Below are positions 23,601-39,555 of a stretch of 64,000 bases of DNA, in pieces. Origin of the DNA: Siphonodentalium dalli (taxonomy: Eukaryota > Mollusca > Scaphopoda > Gadilida > Siphonodentaliidae); NCBI GenBank assembly GCA_032622095.1, contig CP136069.1:106482278-106546277 (forward strand), written 5' to 3'. Position 1 is the first letter of the stretch. Each line of letters starts with the position of its first letter. The position numbers and the translations under genes are program-made. The notes beneath the pieces were generated by a model, which was given only the letters and a program-made list of their open reading frames with translations, made no database searches and was not told where the DNA came from.

Positions 23601-26600
23601 CCACATACATATATAGGTATCCCCGCCACACACATATATAGGTATCCCCGCCTAACACATATATAGGTATCCCCACCACACACATATATAGGTATCCCCG
23701 CCACATACATATATAGGTCTCCCGGCCACATACATATATAGGTATCCCCGCCATACATATATAGGTATCCCCACCACACACATATATAGGTATCCCCGCC
23801 ATACATATATAGGTATCCCCACCACATACATCTATATGTCTCACCACCACACACATCTATAGGTATCCCCACCACATACATATATAGGTATCCCCGCCAC
23901 ACACATATATAGGTATCCCCACTACACACATATATAGGTATCACCACCACACACATATATAGGTATCCCCACCACACACATATATAGGTATCCCCACCAC
24001 ACACATATATATAGGTATCCCCGCCACACACATATATAGGTATCGCCACCACATACATATATAGGTCTCCCCACCACTTACATCTATAGGTATCCCCACC
24101 ACACACATCTAAAGGTATCCCCACCACACACATATATTGGTATCACCACCACATACATATATAGGTATCCCCGCCACATAAATATATAGCTATCCCCACC
24201 ACATACATATATAGGTATCCCCACCACACACATATATAGGTATCCCCACAACACACATCTATAGGTATCCCCGCCACATACATATATAGGTATCACCACC
24301 ACACACATATATAGGTATCCCCACCACATACTTATATAGGTATCCCCACCACACACATCTATAGGTATCCCCACCACACACATCCATAGGTATCCCCACC
24401 ACACACATCTATAGGTATCCCCATCACATAAATATGTAGGTATCCCCACCATATACATATATAGGTATCCCCACCACACACATATATAGGTATCCCCACC
24501 ACATACATATATCGGTCTCGACGCCACATACATCCATAGGTCTCCCCACCACATACATATATAGGTATCACCACCACATACATATATAGGTATCCCCACC
24601 ACATACATATATAGGTATCCCGCCACACACATATATAGGTATCCCCACCACACACATATATAGGTATCCCCACCACATACATCTATAGGTATCCCGCCAC
24701 ACACATATATAGGTATCCCCACCACACACATATATAGGTATCACCACCACACACATATATAGGTATCCCCGCCAAATACATATATAGGTATCCCCACCAC
24801 ATACATATATAGGTATCACCACCACACACATATATATGTATCCCCACCACATACATATATAGGTATCCCCACCACATACATCTATAGGTATCCCCACCAC
24901 ACACATATATAGGTATCCCCGCCAAATACATATATAGGTATCCCCACCACATACATATATAGGTATCACCACCACACACATATATATGTATCCCCACCAC
25001 ATACATATATAGGTATCCCCATCACATACATCTATAAGTATCCCCACCACACTCATATATAGGTATCCCCACCACATACATATATAGGTATCCCCACCAC
25101 ATACATATATAGGTATCCCCACCACAAACATATATAGATATCCCCACCACATACATATATAGGTATCCCCACCAAATACATATATAGGTATCCCCGCCAC
25201 ATACATATATATGTATCACCACCACACACATATATAGGTATCCCCACCACATACATATATAGGTATCCCCACCACACACATATATAGGTATCCCCACCAC
25301 ATACATAAATAGGTATCCCCACCACACACATCTATAGGTATCCCAACCACAAACATCTATAGGTATTCCCACCACATAAATATGTAGGTATCCCCACCAT
25401 ATACATATATAGGTAGCCCCACCACACACAAATATAGGTATCCCCACCACATACATATATAGGTATCCCGCCACACACATATATAGGTATCCCCATCACA
25501 CACATATAAAGGTCTCCCCACCACATACATATATAGGTATCCCCGCCGCACACATATATAGGTATCCCCGCCTAACACATATATAGGTATTTCCACCACA
25601 CACATATATAGGTATCCCCGCCACATACATATATAGGTCTCCCCGCCACATACATATATAGGTATCCCCGCCATACATATATAGGTATCCCCACCACACA
25701 CATATATAGGTCTCCTCACCACACTCATATATAGGTATCCCTGCCACATACATCTATAGGTCTCACCACCACACACATCTATAGGTATCCCCACCACATA
25801 CATATATAGGTATCCCCGCCACACACATATATAGGTATCCCCACTACACACATATATAGGTATCACCACCACACACATATATAGGTATCCCCGCCACATA
25901 CATATATAGGTATCCCCACCACCCACATATATAGGTATCACCACCACACACATATATAGGTATCCCCACCACATACATATATAGGTATCCCCATTACACA
26001 CATCTATAGGTATCCCCACCACACACATCTATAGGTATCCCAACCACACACATCTATAGGTATCCCCACCACATAAATATGTAGGTATCCCCACCATATA
26101 CATATATAGGTAGCCCCACCACACACAAATATAGGTATCCCCACCACATACACATATAGGTATCCCGCCACACACATATATATGTATCCCCACCACACAC
26201 ATATATAGGTCTCCCCACCACATACATATATAGGTATCCCCGCCACACACATATATAGGTATCCCCGCCTAACACATATATAGGTATCCTCACCACACAC
26301 ATATATAGGTATCCCCGCCACATACATATATAGGTCTCCCCGCCACATACATATATAGGTATCCCCGCCATACATATATAGGTATCCCCACCACACACAT
26401 ATATAGGTCTCCTCACCACACTCATATATAGGTATCCCTGCCACATACATCTATATGTCTCACCACCACACACATCTATAGGTATCCCCACCACATACAT
26501 ATATAGGTATCCCCGCCACACACATATATAGGTATCGCCACCACATACATATATCGGTCTCCCCACCACTTACATCTATAGGTATCCCTACCACACACAT

Positions 26601-28126
26601 CTAAAGGTATCCCCACCACACACATATATAGGTATCACCACCACATACATATATAGGTATCCCCGCCACATACATATATAGCTATCCCCACCACATAGAT
26701 ATATAGGTATCCCCACCACACACATCTATAGGTATCCGCACAACACACATCTATAGGTATCCCCGCCACATACATATATAGGTATCACCACCACACACAT
26801 ATATAGGTCTCCCCGCCACATACATCTATAGGTCTCCCCACAACATACATATATAGGTATCACCACCACATACATATATAGGTATCCCCACCACATACAT
26901 ATATAGGTATCCCCACCACATACATATATAGGTAACCCCGCCACACACATATATAGGTATCCCCACCACATACATCCATAGATCTCCCCACCACATACAT
27001 ATATAGGTATCACCACCACATACATCTATATGTATCCCCACCACACACATATATAGGTATTCCCACCACATACATCTATAGGTATCCCCACCACACACAT
27101 ATATAGGTATCCCCACCACATACATATATAGGTATCCCCACCACACACATCTATAGGTATCCCCACCACACACATCTATAGGTATCCCAACCACACACAT
27201 ATATAGGTATCCCCACCACATAAATATGTAGGTATCCCCACCATATACATATATAGGTATCCCCACCACACACAAATATAGGTATCCCCACCACATACAT
27301 ATATAGGTATCTCGCCACTCACATATATAGGTATCCCCATCACACACATATATAGGTCTCCCCACCACATACATATATAGGTATCCCCGCCACACACATA
27401 TATAGGTATTCCCGCCTAACACATATATAGGTATCTCCACCACACACATATATAGGTATCCCCGCCACATACATATATAGGTCTCCCCGCCACATACATA
27501 TATAGGTATCCCCGCCATACATATATAGGTATCCCCACCACACACATATATAGGTCTCCTCACCACACTCATGTATAGGCATCCCTGCCACATACATCTA
27601 TAGGTCTCACCACCACACACATCTATAGGTATCCCCACCACATACATATATAGGTATCCCCGCCACACACATATATAGGTATCCCCACTACACACATATA
27701 TAGGTATCACCACCACACACATATATAGGTATCCCCGCCACATACATATATAGGTATCCCCACCACATACATATATAGGTATCCCCACCACACACATATA
27801 TAGGTATCCCCACCACATACATATATAGGTATCCCCATTACATACATATATAGGTATCCCCATTACACACATCTATAGGTATCCCAACCACACACATCTA
27901 TAGGTATCCCAACCACACACATCTATAGGTATCCCCACCATATACATATATAGGTAGCCCCACCACACACAAATATAGGTATCCCCACCACATACACATA
28001 TAGGTATCCCGCCACACACATATATAGGTATCCCCACCACAAACGTATATAGGTCTCCCCACCACATACATATATAGGTATCCCCGCCACACACATATAT
28101 AGGTATCCCCGCCTAACACATATATA
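20655..28126. repeat. Four 697-bp spaced doublets (CGCCTAACACAT marker)
   Basis: The rare variant CGCCTAACACAT occurs at 20655, 21352, 22952, 23649, 25569, 26266, 27413 and 28110. Within each pair the spacing is exactly 697 bp; between pairs it is 2,297, 2,617 and 1,844 bp. Units around each member, such as GCCATACATATATAGG and the CACTCATATATAGG unit, repeat in the same order. The array from 20.3 to 28.7 kb is therefore a HOR whose doublet is constant and whose linker varies. Confidence 0.92.
22532..22620. other. Internal empty site for TE1 and TE2
   Basis: This uninterrupted stretch is the sister copy of both insertion points. TA at 22538-22539 corresponds to the TA flanking TE1, and ACATA at 22610-22614 corresponds to the ACATA flanking TE2. 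Between them lies the same three-unit pattern as the 18756-18832 island, including the rare CACATAAATATATAGG and GGTATCTCC units. It defines both element ends and both target duplications without reference to a database. Confidence 0.95.
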
Positions 28127-28783
28127 GGTATCCCCACCACACACATATATAGGTATCCCCGCCACATACATATATAGGTCTCCCCGCCACATACATATAT
28201 AGGTATCCCCGCCATACATATATAGGTATCCCCACCACACACATATATAGGTCTCCTCACCACACTCATATATAGGTATCCCTGCCACATACATCTATAG
28301 GTCTCACCACCACACACATCTATAGGTATCCCCACCACATACATATATAGGTATCCCCGCCACACACATATATAGGTATCCCCACTCCACACATATATAG
28401 GTATCACCACCACACACATATATAGGTATCCCCACCACACACATATATAGGTATCCCCAGCACACACATATATATAGGTATCGCCGCCACACACATATAT
28501 AGGTATCGCCACCACATACATATATAGGTCTCCCCACCACTTACATCTATAGGTATCCCCACCACACACATCTAAAGGTATCCCCACCACACACATATAT
28601 AGGTATCACCACCACATACATATATAGGTATCCCCGCCACATACATATATAGCTATCCCCACCACATAAATATATAGGTATCCCCACCACACACATCTAT
28701 AGGTATTCCCACAACACACATCTATAGGTATCCCCGCCACATACATATATAGGTATCACCACCACACACATATATAGGTCTCC

Positions 28784-29425
28784 CCACCACATATATCTAT
28801 AGCTATCCCCACCACACACATCTATAGGTATCCCCACCACACACATATATAGGTATCCCCACCACACACATATATAGGTATCCCCACCATACACATCTAT
28901 AGGTATCCCCACCACATACATATATAGGTATCCCAACCACACACATATATAGTTATCCCCACCACATACATATATAGGTATCACCGCCACACACATATAG
29001 GTATCCCCACCACATACATATAGGTATCCCCGCCACATACATATAGGTATCCCCACCACACACACATATATAGGTCTCCCCACCACAAGCATATATAGGT
29101 ATCCCCACCACATATATCTATAGCTATCCCCACCACACACATCTATAGGTATCCCCACCACACACATATATAGGTATCCCCACCACACACATATATAGGT
29201 ATCCCCACCATACACATCTAATTGTATCCCCACCACATACATATATAGGTATCCCAACCACACACATATATAGTTATCCCCACCACATACATATATAGGT
29301 ATCACCGCCACACACATATAGGTATCCCCACCACATACATATAGGTATCCCCGCCACATACATATAGGTATCCCCACCACACACACATATATAGGTCTCC
29401 CCACCACAAGCATATATAGGTATCC
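28784..29425. repeat. 321-bp tandem duplication
   Basis: Two adjacent 321-bp copies, about 28784-29104 and 29105-29425. The CATATATCTATAGC unit at 28790 recurs at 29111 and the CAAGCATATATAGG unit at 29086 recurs at 29407. The copies differ visibly at one spot (CTATAGGTATCC near 28899, CTAATTGTATCC near 29220). This junction lies just before segmental copy B. Confidence 0.88.
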
Positions 29426-29818
29426 CCACCACATACATCCATAGATCTCCCCACTACATACATATATAGGTATCACCACCACATACATATATAGGTATCC
29501 CCATCACATACATATATAGGTATCCCTACAACACACATATATAGGTATCCCCGCCACACACATATATATAGGTATCCCCACCACATACATCTATAGGTAT
29601 CCCCACCACATACATCTATAGGTATCCTCACCACACACATATATAGGTATCCTCACCACGTACATATATAGGTATCCCCGCCACACACATATATAGGTAT
29701 CCCCGCCACATACATATATAGGTATCCCCACCACACACATCTATAGGTATCCCCACCACACACATATATATAGGTATCAACACCACACACATATATAGGT
29801 ATCCCCCACATACATATA

Positions 29819-32800
29819 TAGGTATCCCCACCACATAAATATATAGGTATCCCCACCACACACATCTATAGGTATCCCCACCACACACATCTATAGGTAT
29901 CCCCACCACATACATATATAGGTATCCCCACCACGCACATTTATAGGTATCCCCGCCACATACGTATATAGGTATCCCCACCACACACATGTATAGGTCT
30001 CCCCACCACATACATCTATATGTATCCCCACCACACACATCTATAGGTATCCCCACCACACACATCTATAGGTATCCCCACCACACACATATATAGGTAT
30101 CCCCATCATACACATCTATAGGTATCCCCACCACATACATATATAGGTATCCCAACCACACACATATATAGTTATCCCCACCACATACATATATAGGTAT
30201 CACCGCCACACACATATAGGTATCCCCACCACATACATATAGGTATCCCCGCCACATACATATAGGTATCCCCACCACACACACATATATAGGTTTCCCC
30301 ACCACAAGCATATATAGGTATCCCCGCCACACACATTTATAGGTATCCCCTCCACACACATATATAGGTATCCCCACCACACACATATATAGGTATCCCC
30401 GCCACATACATATATATGTCTCCCCGCCACATACATATATAGGTATCCCCACCACACATCTATAGGTATCCACACCCCACACATATATTGGTCTCCCCCC
30501 CACACACATATATAGGTATCCCCGCCACATACATATATAGGTCTCCCGCCACATACATATATAGGTCTCCCCACCACATATCTATAGGTATCCCCACCAC
30601 ACACATATATTGGTCTCCTCACCACACACATATGTAGGTATCCCTGCCACATACATCTATAGGTCTCCCCACCACACACATATATAGGTATCATCACCAC
30701 ACACATATATAGGTCTCCCCGCCACATACATCTATAGGTCTCCCCACAACATACATATATAGGTATCACCACTACATACATATATAGGTATCCCCACCAC
30801 ATACATATATAGGTATCCCCACCACACACATATATAGGTAACCCCGCCACACACATATATAGGTATCCCCACCACATACATCCATAGATCTCCCCACCAC
30901 ATACATATATAGGTATCACCACCACATACATATATAGGTATCCCCATCACATACATATATAGGTATCCCTACCACACACATATATAGGTATCCCCGCCAC
31001 ACACATATATATAGGTATCCCCACCACATACATCTATAGGTGTCCCCACCACATACATATATAGGTATCCTCACCACACATATATATAGGTATCACCACC
31101 ACATACATATATAGGTATCCCCGCCACACACATATATAGGTATCCCCGCCACATACATATATAGGTATCCCCACCACACACGTCTATAGGTATCCCCACC
31201 ACACACATATATATAGGTATCAACACCACACACATATATAGGTATCCCCCACATACATATATAGGTATCCCCACCACATAAATATATAGGTATCCCCACC
31301 ACACACATATATAGGTATCCCCACCACACACATCTATAGGTATCCCCACCACATACATATATAGGTATCCCCACCACACACATTTATAGGTATCCCCGCC
31401 ACATACGTATATAGGTATCCTCACCACACACATGTATAGGTCTCCCCACCACATACATCTATATGTATCCCCACCACACACATCTATAGGTATCCCCACC
31501 ACACACATCTATAGGTATCCCCACCACACACATATTTAAGTATCCCCATCATACACATCTATAGGTATCCCCACCACATACATATATAGGTATCCCAACC
31601 ACACACATATATAGGTATCCCCACCACATACATATATAGGTATACCCAACACATACATATATAGGTATCCCCACCACATACATATATAGGTATCCCCGCC
31701 ACATACATATATAGGTTTCCCAACCACACACATCTATTGGTATCCCCACCACATACATATATAGGTATCACCACCACATACATATATAGGTATCCCCACC
31801 ACACACATATATAGGTATCCACACCACACACATATATATAGGTATCCCCGCCACACACATATATAGGTATCCCCACCACATACATATATAGGTCTCCCCA
31901 CCACATACATCTATAGGTATCCCCACCACACACATCTATAGGTATCCCCACCACACACATATATAGGTATCACCACCACATACATATATAGGTATCCCCA
32001 CCACATACATATATAGGTATCCCCACCACATACATATATAGGTATCCCCAATACATACATATATAGGTATCCCCACCACACACATCTATAGGTATCCCCA
32101 CCACATACATATATAGGTATCCCCACCACACACATTTATATGTATCCCCGCCACATACATATATAGGTATCACCACCACACACATATAGGTATCCCCACC
32201 ACATACATATAGGTATCCCCGCCACATACATATAAGTATCCCCACCACACACATATAGGTATCCCCACCACACACATCTATAGGTATCACCACCACATAC
32301 ATATATAGGTATACCCAACACATACATATATAGGTATCCCCACCACATACATATATAGGTATCCCACCACATACATCTATAGGTATCCCCACCACATACA
32401 TATAAAGGTATCCCCACCACATACATATATAGGTATCCCCACCACATACATATATAGGTATCCCCACCACATACGTCTATTGGTATCACCGCCACATTCA
32501 TCTATAGGTATCCCCACCACATACATCTATTGGTATCACCACCACAAACATATATAGGTATCCCCGCCAAATACATATATAGGTATCCCCACCAAATACA
32601 AATATAGGTATCACCACCACACACATATATAGGTATCCCCAACAAATACATATATAGGTATCCCCACCACATACATCTATAGGTATCCCCACCACACACA
32701 TATATAGGTATCCCCACCACATACATATATATGTATCCCCACCACATACATATATAGATATCCCCACCACATACATCTATATGTATCCCCACCACACACA

Positions 32801-35800
32801 TATATAGGTATCCCCACCACATACATCTATAGGTATCCCCACCACACACATATATAGGTATCCCCACCACATACATATATAGGTAGCCCCACCACACACA
32901 TCTATAGGTATCCCCACCACACACATCCATAGGTATCCCCACCACACACATCTATAGGTATCCCCATCACATAAATATGTAGGTATCCCCACCATATACA
33001 TATATAGGTATCCTCACCACACACATATATAGGTATCCCCACCACATACATATATAGGTCTCGACGCCACATACATCCATAGGTCTCCCCACCACATACA
33101 TATATAGGTATCACCGCCACATACATATATAGGTATTCCCACCACATACATATATAGGTATCCCTACCACACACATATATAGGTATCCCCGCCACACACA
33201 TATATAGGTATCCCCACCACATACATCTATTGGTATCCCCACCACATACATATATAGGTATCCTCACCACACACATATATAGGTATCCCCACCACATACA
33301 TATATAGGTATCCCCGCCACATACATATATAGGTATCCCCGCCACATACATATATAGGTTTCCCAACCACACACATCTATTGGTATCCCCACCACATACA
33401 TATATAGGTATCACCACCACATACATATATAGGTATCCCCACCACACACATATATAGGTATCCACACCACACACATATATATAGGTATCCCCGCCACACA
33501 CATATATAGGTATCCCCACCACATACATATATAGGTCTCCCCACCACATACATCTATAGGTATCCCCACCACACACGTCTATAGGTATCCCCACCACACA
33601 CATATATAGGTATCACCACCACATACATATATAGGTATCCCCACCACATACATATATAGGTATCCCCACCACATACATATATAGGTATCCCCAATACATA
33701 CATATATAGGTATCCCCACCACACACATCTATAGGTATCCCCACCACATACATATATAGGTATCCCCACCACACACATTTATATGTATCCCCGCCACATA
33801 CATATATAGGTATCACCACCACACACATATATAGGTCTCCCCACCACCTACATCTATAGGTATCCCCACCACACACATCAATAGATATCCCCACCACACA
33901 CATATATAGGTATCCCCACCACACACATATATAGGTATCCCCACCACATAGATATATAGGTATCCCAACCACACACATATATAGGTATCACCACCACATA
34001 CATATATAGGTATCACCACCACACACATATAGGTATCCCCACCAAATACATATAGGTATCCCGCCACATACATATAGGTATCCCCACCATACACACATAT
34101 ATAGGTCTCCCCACCACAAGCATATATAGGTATCCCCGCCACACACATATATAGGTATCCCCGCCATACACATATATAGGTATCCCCACCACACACATAT
34201 ATAAGTCTCCCCGCCACATACATATATAGGTATCCCCACCACACATCTATAGGTATCCCCACCCCACACATATATTGGTCTCCCCACCACACACATATAT
34301 AGGTATCCCCGCCACATACATATATAGGTCTCCCGCCACATACATATATAGGTATCCCCACCACACATCTATAGGTATCCCCACCACACACATATATTGG
34401 TCTCCTCACCACACACATATATAGGTATCCCTGCCACATATATCTATAGGTCTCCCCACCACACACATATATAGGTATCATCACCACACACATATATACG
34501 TCTCCCCGCCACATACATCTATAGGTCTCCCCACCACATACATATATAGGTATCACCACCACATACATATATAGGTATCCCCACCACATACATATATAGG
34601 TATCCCCACCACATACATCTATAGGTATCCCCACCACACACATATATAGGTATCCCCACCACATACATATATAGGTATCCCCACCACATACATATATTGA
34701 TATCCCCACCACATACATCTATATGTATCCCCACCACACACATATATAGGTATCCCCACCACATACATCTATAGGTATCCCCACCACACACATATATAGG
34801 TATCCCCACCACATACATATATAGGTAGCCCCACCACACACATCTATAGGTATCCCCATCACACACATCCATAGGTATCCCCACCACACATATCTATAGG
34901 TATCCCCATCACATAAATATGTAGGTATCCCCACCATATACATATATAGGTATCCCCACCACACACATATATAGGTATCCCCACCACATACATATATAGG
35001 TCTCGACGCCACATACATCCATAGGTCTCCCCACCACATACATATATAGGTATCACCACTTCATACATATATAGGTATTCCCACCACATACATATATAGG
35101 TATCCCTACCACACACATATATAGGTATCCCCGCCACACACATATATAGGTATCCCCACCACATACATCTATTGGTATCCCCACCACATACATATATAGG
35201 TATCCTCACCACACACATATATAGGTATCCCCACCACATACATATATAGGTATCCCCGCCACATACATATATAGGTATCCCCGCCACATACATATATAGG
35301 TTTCCCAACCACACACATCTATAGGTATCCCCACCACATACATATATAGGTATCACCACCACATACATATATAGGTATCCCCACCACACACATATATAGG
35401 TATCCCCACCACACACATATATATAGGTATCCCCGCCACACACATATATAGGTATCCCCACCACATACATATATAGGTCTCCCCACCACATACATATATA
35501 GGTATCCACACCACACACATCTATAGGTATCCCCACCACACACATATATAGGTATCACCCCCACATACATATATAGGTATCCCCACCACATACATATATA
35601 GGTATCCCCACCACATACATATATAGGTATCCCCAATACATACATATATAGGTATCCCCACCACACACATCTATAGGTATCCCCACCACATACATATATA
35701 GGTATCCCCACCACACACATTTATATGTATCCCCGCCACATACATATATAGGTATCACCACCACACACATATATAGGTCTCCCCACCACCTACATCTATA

Positions 35801-38800
35801 GGTATCCCCACCACACACACCAATAGATATCCCCACCACACACATATATAGGTATCCCCACCACACACATATATAGGTATCCCCACCACATAGATATATA
35901 GGTATCCCAACCACACACATATATAGGTATCACCACCACATACATATATAGGTATCACCACCACACACATATAGGTATCCCCACCAAATACATATAGGTA
36001 TCCCCGCCACATACATATAGGTATCCCCACCACACACACATATATAGGTCTCCCCACCACAAGCATATATAGGTATCCCCGCCACACACATATATAGGTA
36101 TCCCCGCCATACACATATATAGGTATCCCCACCACACACATATATAGGTCTCCCCGCCACATACATATATAGGTATCCCCACCACACATCTATAGGTATC
36201 CCCACCCCACACATATATTGGTCTCCCCACCACACACATATATAGGTATCCCGCCACATACATATATAGGTCTCCCGCCACATACATATATAGGTATCCC
36301 CACCACACATCTATAGGTATCACCACCACACACATATATTGGTCTCCTCACCACACACATATATAGGTATCCCTGCCACATACATCTATAGGTTTCCCCA
36401 CCACACACATATATAGGTATCATCACCACACACATATATACGTCTCCCCGCCACATACATCTATAGGTCTCCCCACCACATACATATATAGGTATCACCA
36501 CCACATACATATATAGGTATCCCCACCACATACATATATAGGTATCCCCACCACATACATCTATAGGTATCCCCACCACATACATATATAGGTATCCCCA
36601 CCACATACATATATAGGTATCCCCACCACATACATATATAGGTATCACCAGCACATACATATATAGGTATTCCTACCACATACATATATAGGTATCCCTA
36701 CCACACACATATATAGGTATCCCCGCCACACACATATATAGGTATCCCCACCACATACATCTATTGGTATCCCCACCACATACATATATAGGTATCCTCA
36801 CCACACACATATATAGGTATCCCCACCACATACATATATAGGTATCCTCGCCACATACATATATAGGTATCACCGCCACATACATATATAGGTTTCCCAA
36901 CCACACCCATCTATAGGTATCCCCACCACATACATATATAGGTATCACCACCACATACATATATAGGTATCCCCACCACACACATATATAGGTATCCCCA
37001 CCACACACATATATATAGGTATCCCCGCCACACACATATATAAGTATCCCCACCACATACATATATAGGTCTCCCCACCACATACATCTATAGGTATCCC
37101 CACCACACAGATCTATAGGTATCCCCACCACACACATATATAGGTATCACCCCCACATACATATATAGGTATCCCCACCACATACATATATAGGTATCCC
37201 CACCACATACATATATAGGTATCCCCAATACATACATATATAGGTATCCCCACCACACACATCTATAGGTATCCCCACCACATACATATATAGGTATCCC
37301 CACCACACACATTTATATGTATCCCCGCCACATACATATATTGGTATCACCACCACACACATATATAGGTCTCCCCACCACCTACATCTATAGGTATCCC
37401 CACCACACACATCAATAGATATCCCCACCACACACATATATAGGTATCCCCACCACACACATATATAGGTATCCCCACCACATAGATATATAGGTATCCC
37501 AACCACACACATATATAGGTATCACCACCACATACATATATAGGTATCACCACCACACACATATAGGTATCCCCACCAAATACATATAGGTATCCCCGCC
37601 ACATACATATAGGTATCCCCACCACACACACATATATAGGTCTCCCCACCACAAGCATATATAGGTATCCCCGCCACACACATATATAGGTATCCCCGCC
37701 ATACACATATATAGGTATCCCCACCACACACATATATAGGTCTCCCCGCCACATACATATATAGGTATCCCCACCACACATCTATAGGTATCCCCACCCC
37801 ACACATATATTGGTCTCCCCACCACACACATATATAGGTATCCCCGCCACATACATATATAGGTCTCCCGCCACATACATATATAGGTATCCCCACCACA
37901 CATCTATAGGTATCCCCACCACACACATATATTGGTCTCCTCACCACACACATATATAGGTATCCCTGCCACATACATCTATAGGTCTCCCCACCACACA
38001 CATATATAGGTATCATCACCACACACATATATACGTCTCCCCGCCACATACATATATAGGTCTCCCCACCACATACATATATAGGTATCACCACCACATA
38101 CATATATAGGTATCCCCACCACATACATATATAGGTATCCCCACCACATACATCTATAGGTATCCCCACCACATACATATATAGGTATCCCCACCACATA
38201 CATATATAGGTATCCCCACCACATACATATATAGGTATCCCCACCACATATATCAATTGGTATCACCGCCACATATATTTATAGGTATCCCCACCACATA
38301 CATCTATAGGTCTCCCGCCACACACATATATAGGTATCCCCACGACACACATATATAGGTATCACCACCACACACATATATAGGTATCCCCGCCAAATAC
38401 ATATATAGGTATCCCCACCACATACATGTATAGGTATCACCACCACACACATATATAGGTATCCTCACCACATACATATATAGGTATCCCCACCACATAC
38501 ATCTATAGGTATCCCCACCACACACATATATAGGTATCCCCACCACATACATATATAGGTATCCCCACCACATACATATATAGGTATCCCCACCACATAC
38601 ATATATATGTATCCCCACCACACACATATATAGGTATCCCCACCATATACATCTATAGTTATCCCCACCACACAAATATATAGGTATCCCCACCACATAC
38701 ATATATAGGTATCCCCACCACACACATATATAGGTATCCCCACCACATACATATATAGGTATCCCCACCACACACATATATAGGTATCCCCACCACACAC

Positions 38801-39555
38801 ATCTATATGTAACCCCACCACACACATCTATAGGTATTCCCACCACATGAATATGTAGGTATCCCCACCATATACATATATAGGTATCCCCACCATATAC
38901 ATATATAGGTATCCCCACCACATACATCTATAGGTATCCCCACCACACACATATATAGGTATCCCCACCACATACATATATAGGTATCCCCACCACACAC
39001 ATCTATAGGTATCCCCACCACACACATCCATAGGTATCCCCACCACACACATCTATAGGTATCCCCATCACATAAATATGTAGGTATCCCCACCATATAC
39101 ATATATAGGTATCCCCACCACACACATATATAGGTATCCCCACCACATACATATATAGGTGTCGACGCCACATACATCCATAGGTCTCCCCACCACATAC
39201 ATATATAGGTATCACCACAACATACATATATAGGTATCCCCACCACATACATATATAGGTATCCCTACCACACACATATATAGGTATCCCCGCCACACAC
39301 ATATATAGGTATCCCCACCACATACATATATAGGTATCCCCACCACACACATTTATAGGTATCCCCGCCACATACATATATAGGTATCACCACCACACAC
39401 ATATATAGGTCTCCCCACCACCTACATCTATAGGTATCCCCACCACACACATCAATAGATATCCCCACCACACACATATATAGGTATCCCCACCACACAC
39501 ATATATAGGTATCCCCACCATACACATCTATAGGTATCCCCACCACATAGATATA
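29819..39555. repeat. Segmental copy B of the satellite (pairs with 1-10680)
   Basis: Second copy of the block at the window start, carrying the same rare variants in the same order (for example CCACCTACATC, CACCAAATACAT, the CAATTGG unit and the GGTCTCGACGCC unit). Relative to copy A it gains about 550 bp near 31.5-32.2 kb and 75 bp near 33 kb, and lacks one 1,591-bp rung. These differences are typical of unequal exchange within arrays. A related 1,443-bp shift links 29628-30065 to 31071-31508, so the HOR pattern begins slightly upstream of 29819. Confidence 0.9.
33844..39418. repeat. HOR ladder, three rungs (copy B)
   Basis: The CCACCTACATC marker recurs at 33844, 35787, 37379 and 39419, giving rungs of 1,943, 1,592 and 2,040 bp. 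Compared with the ladder in copy A, the first, one middle and the last rung are matched and one 1,591/1,592-bp middle rung is absent. Flanking sequence on both sides stays aligned, so the difference is a clean gain or loss of one rung. Confidence 0.92.

Larger units (their letters stand above)
9825..23657. repeat. Tandem 2,297-bp satellite block, first copy split by TE1 and TE2
   Basis: Copy 1 is made of 9825-11003, the island 18756-18832 and 20313-21360, once the insertions and duplicated target bases are removed. Copy 2 is 21361-23657. Bases left of TE1 match at +11,536 (9928-10377 to 21464-21913) and bases right of TE2 match at +2,297 (20434 to 22731). The difference, 9,239, equals TE1 (7,752) + TA (2) + TE2 (1,480) + ACATA (5), which is an exact internal check. 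The block duplication therefore involved an array without the insertions. Confidence 0.93.

Noticed and set aside
26826-27872. A 348-codon minus-strand reading frame, the longest of very many across the satellite
   Set aside because: It is a by-product of a stop-free 25-bp unit. Overlapping frames encode the same repeat, ends fall at random unit mutations, and non-synonymous variants are as common as any. No gene structure supports it.
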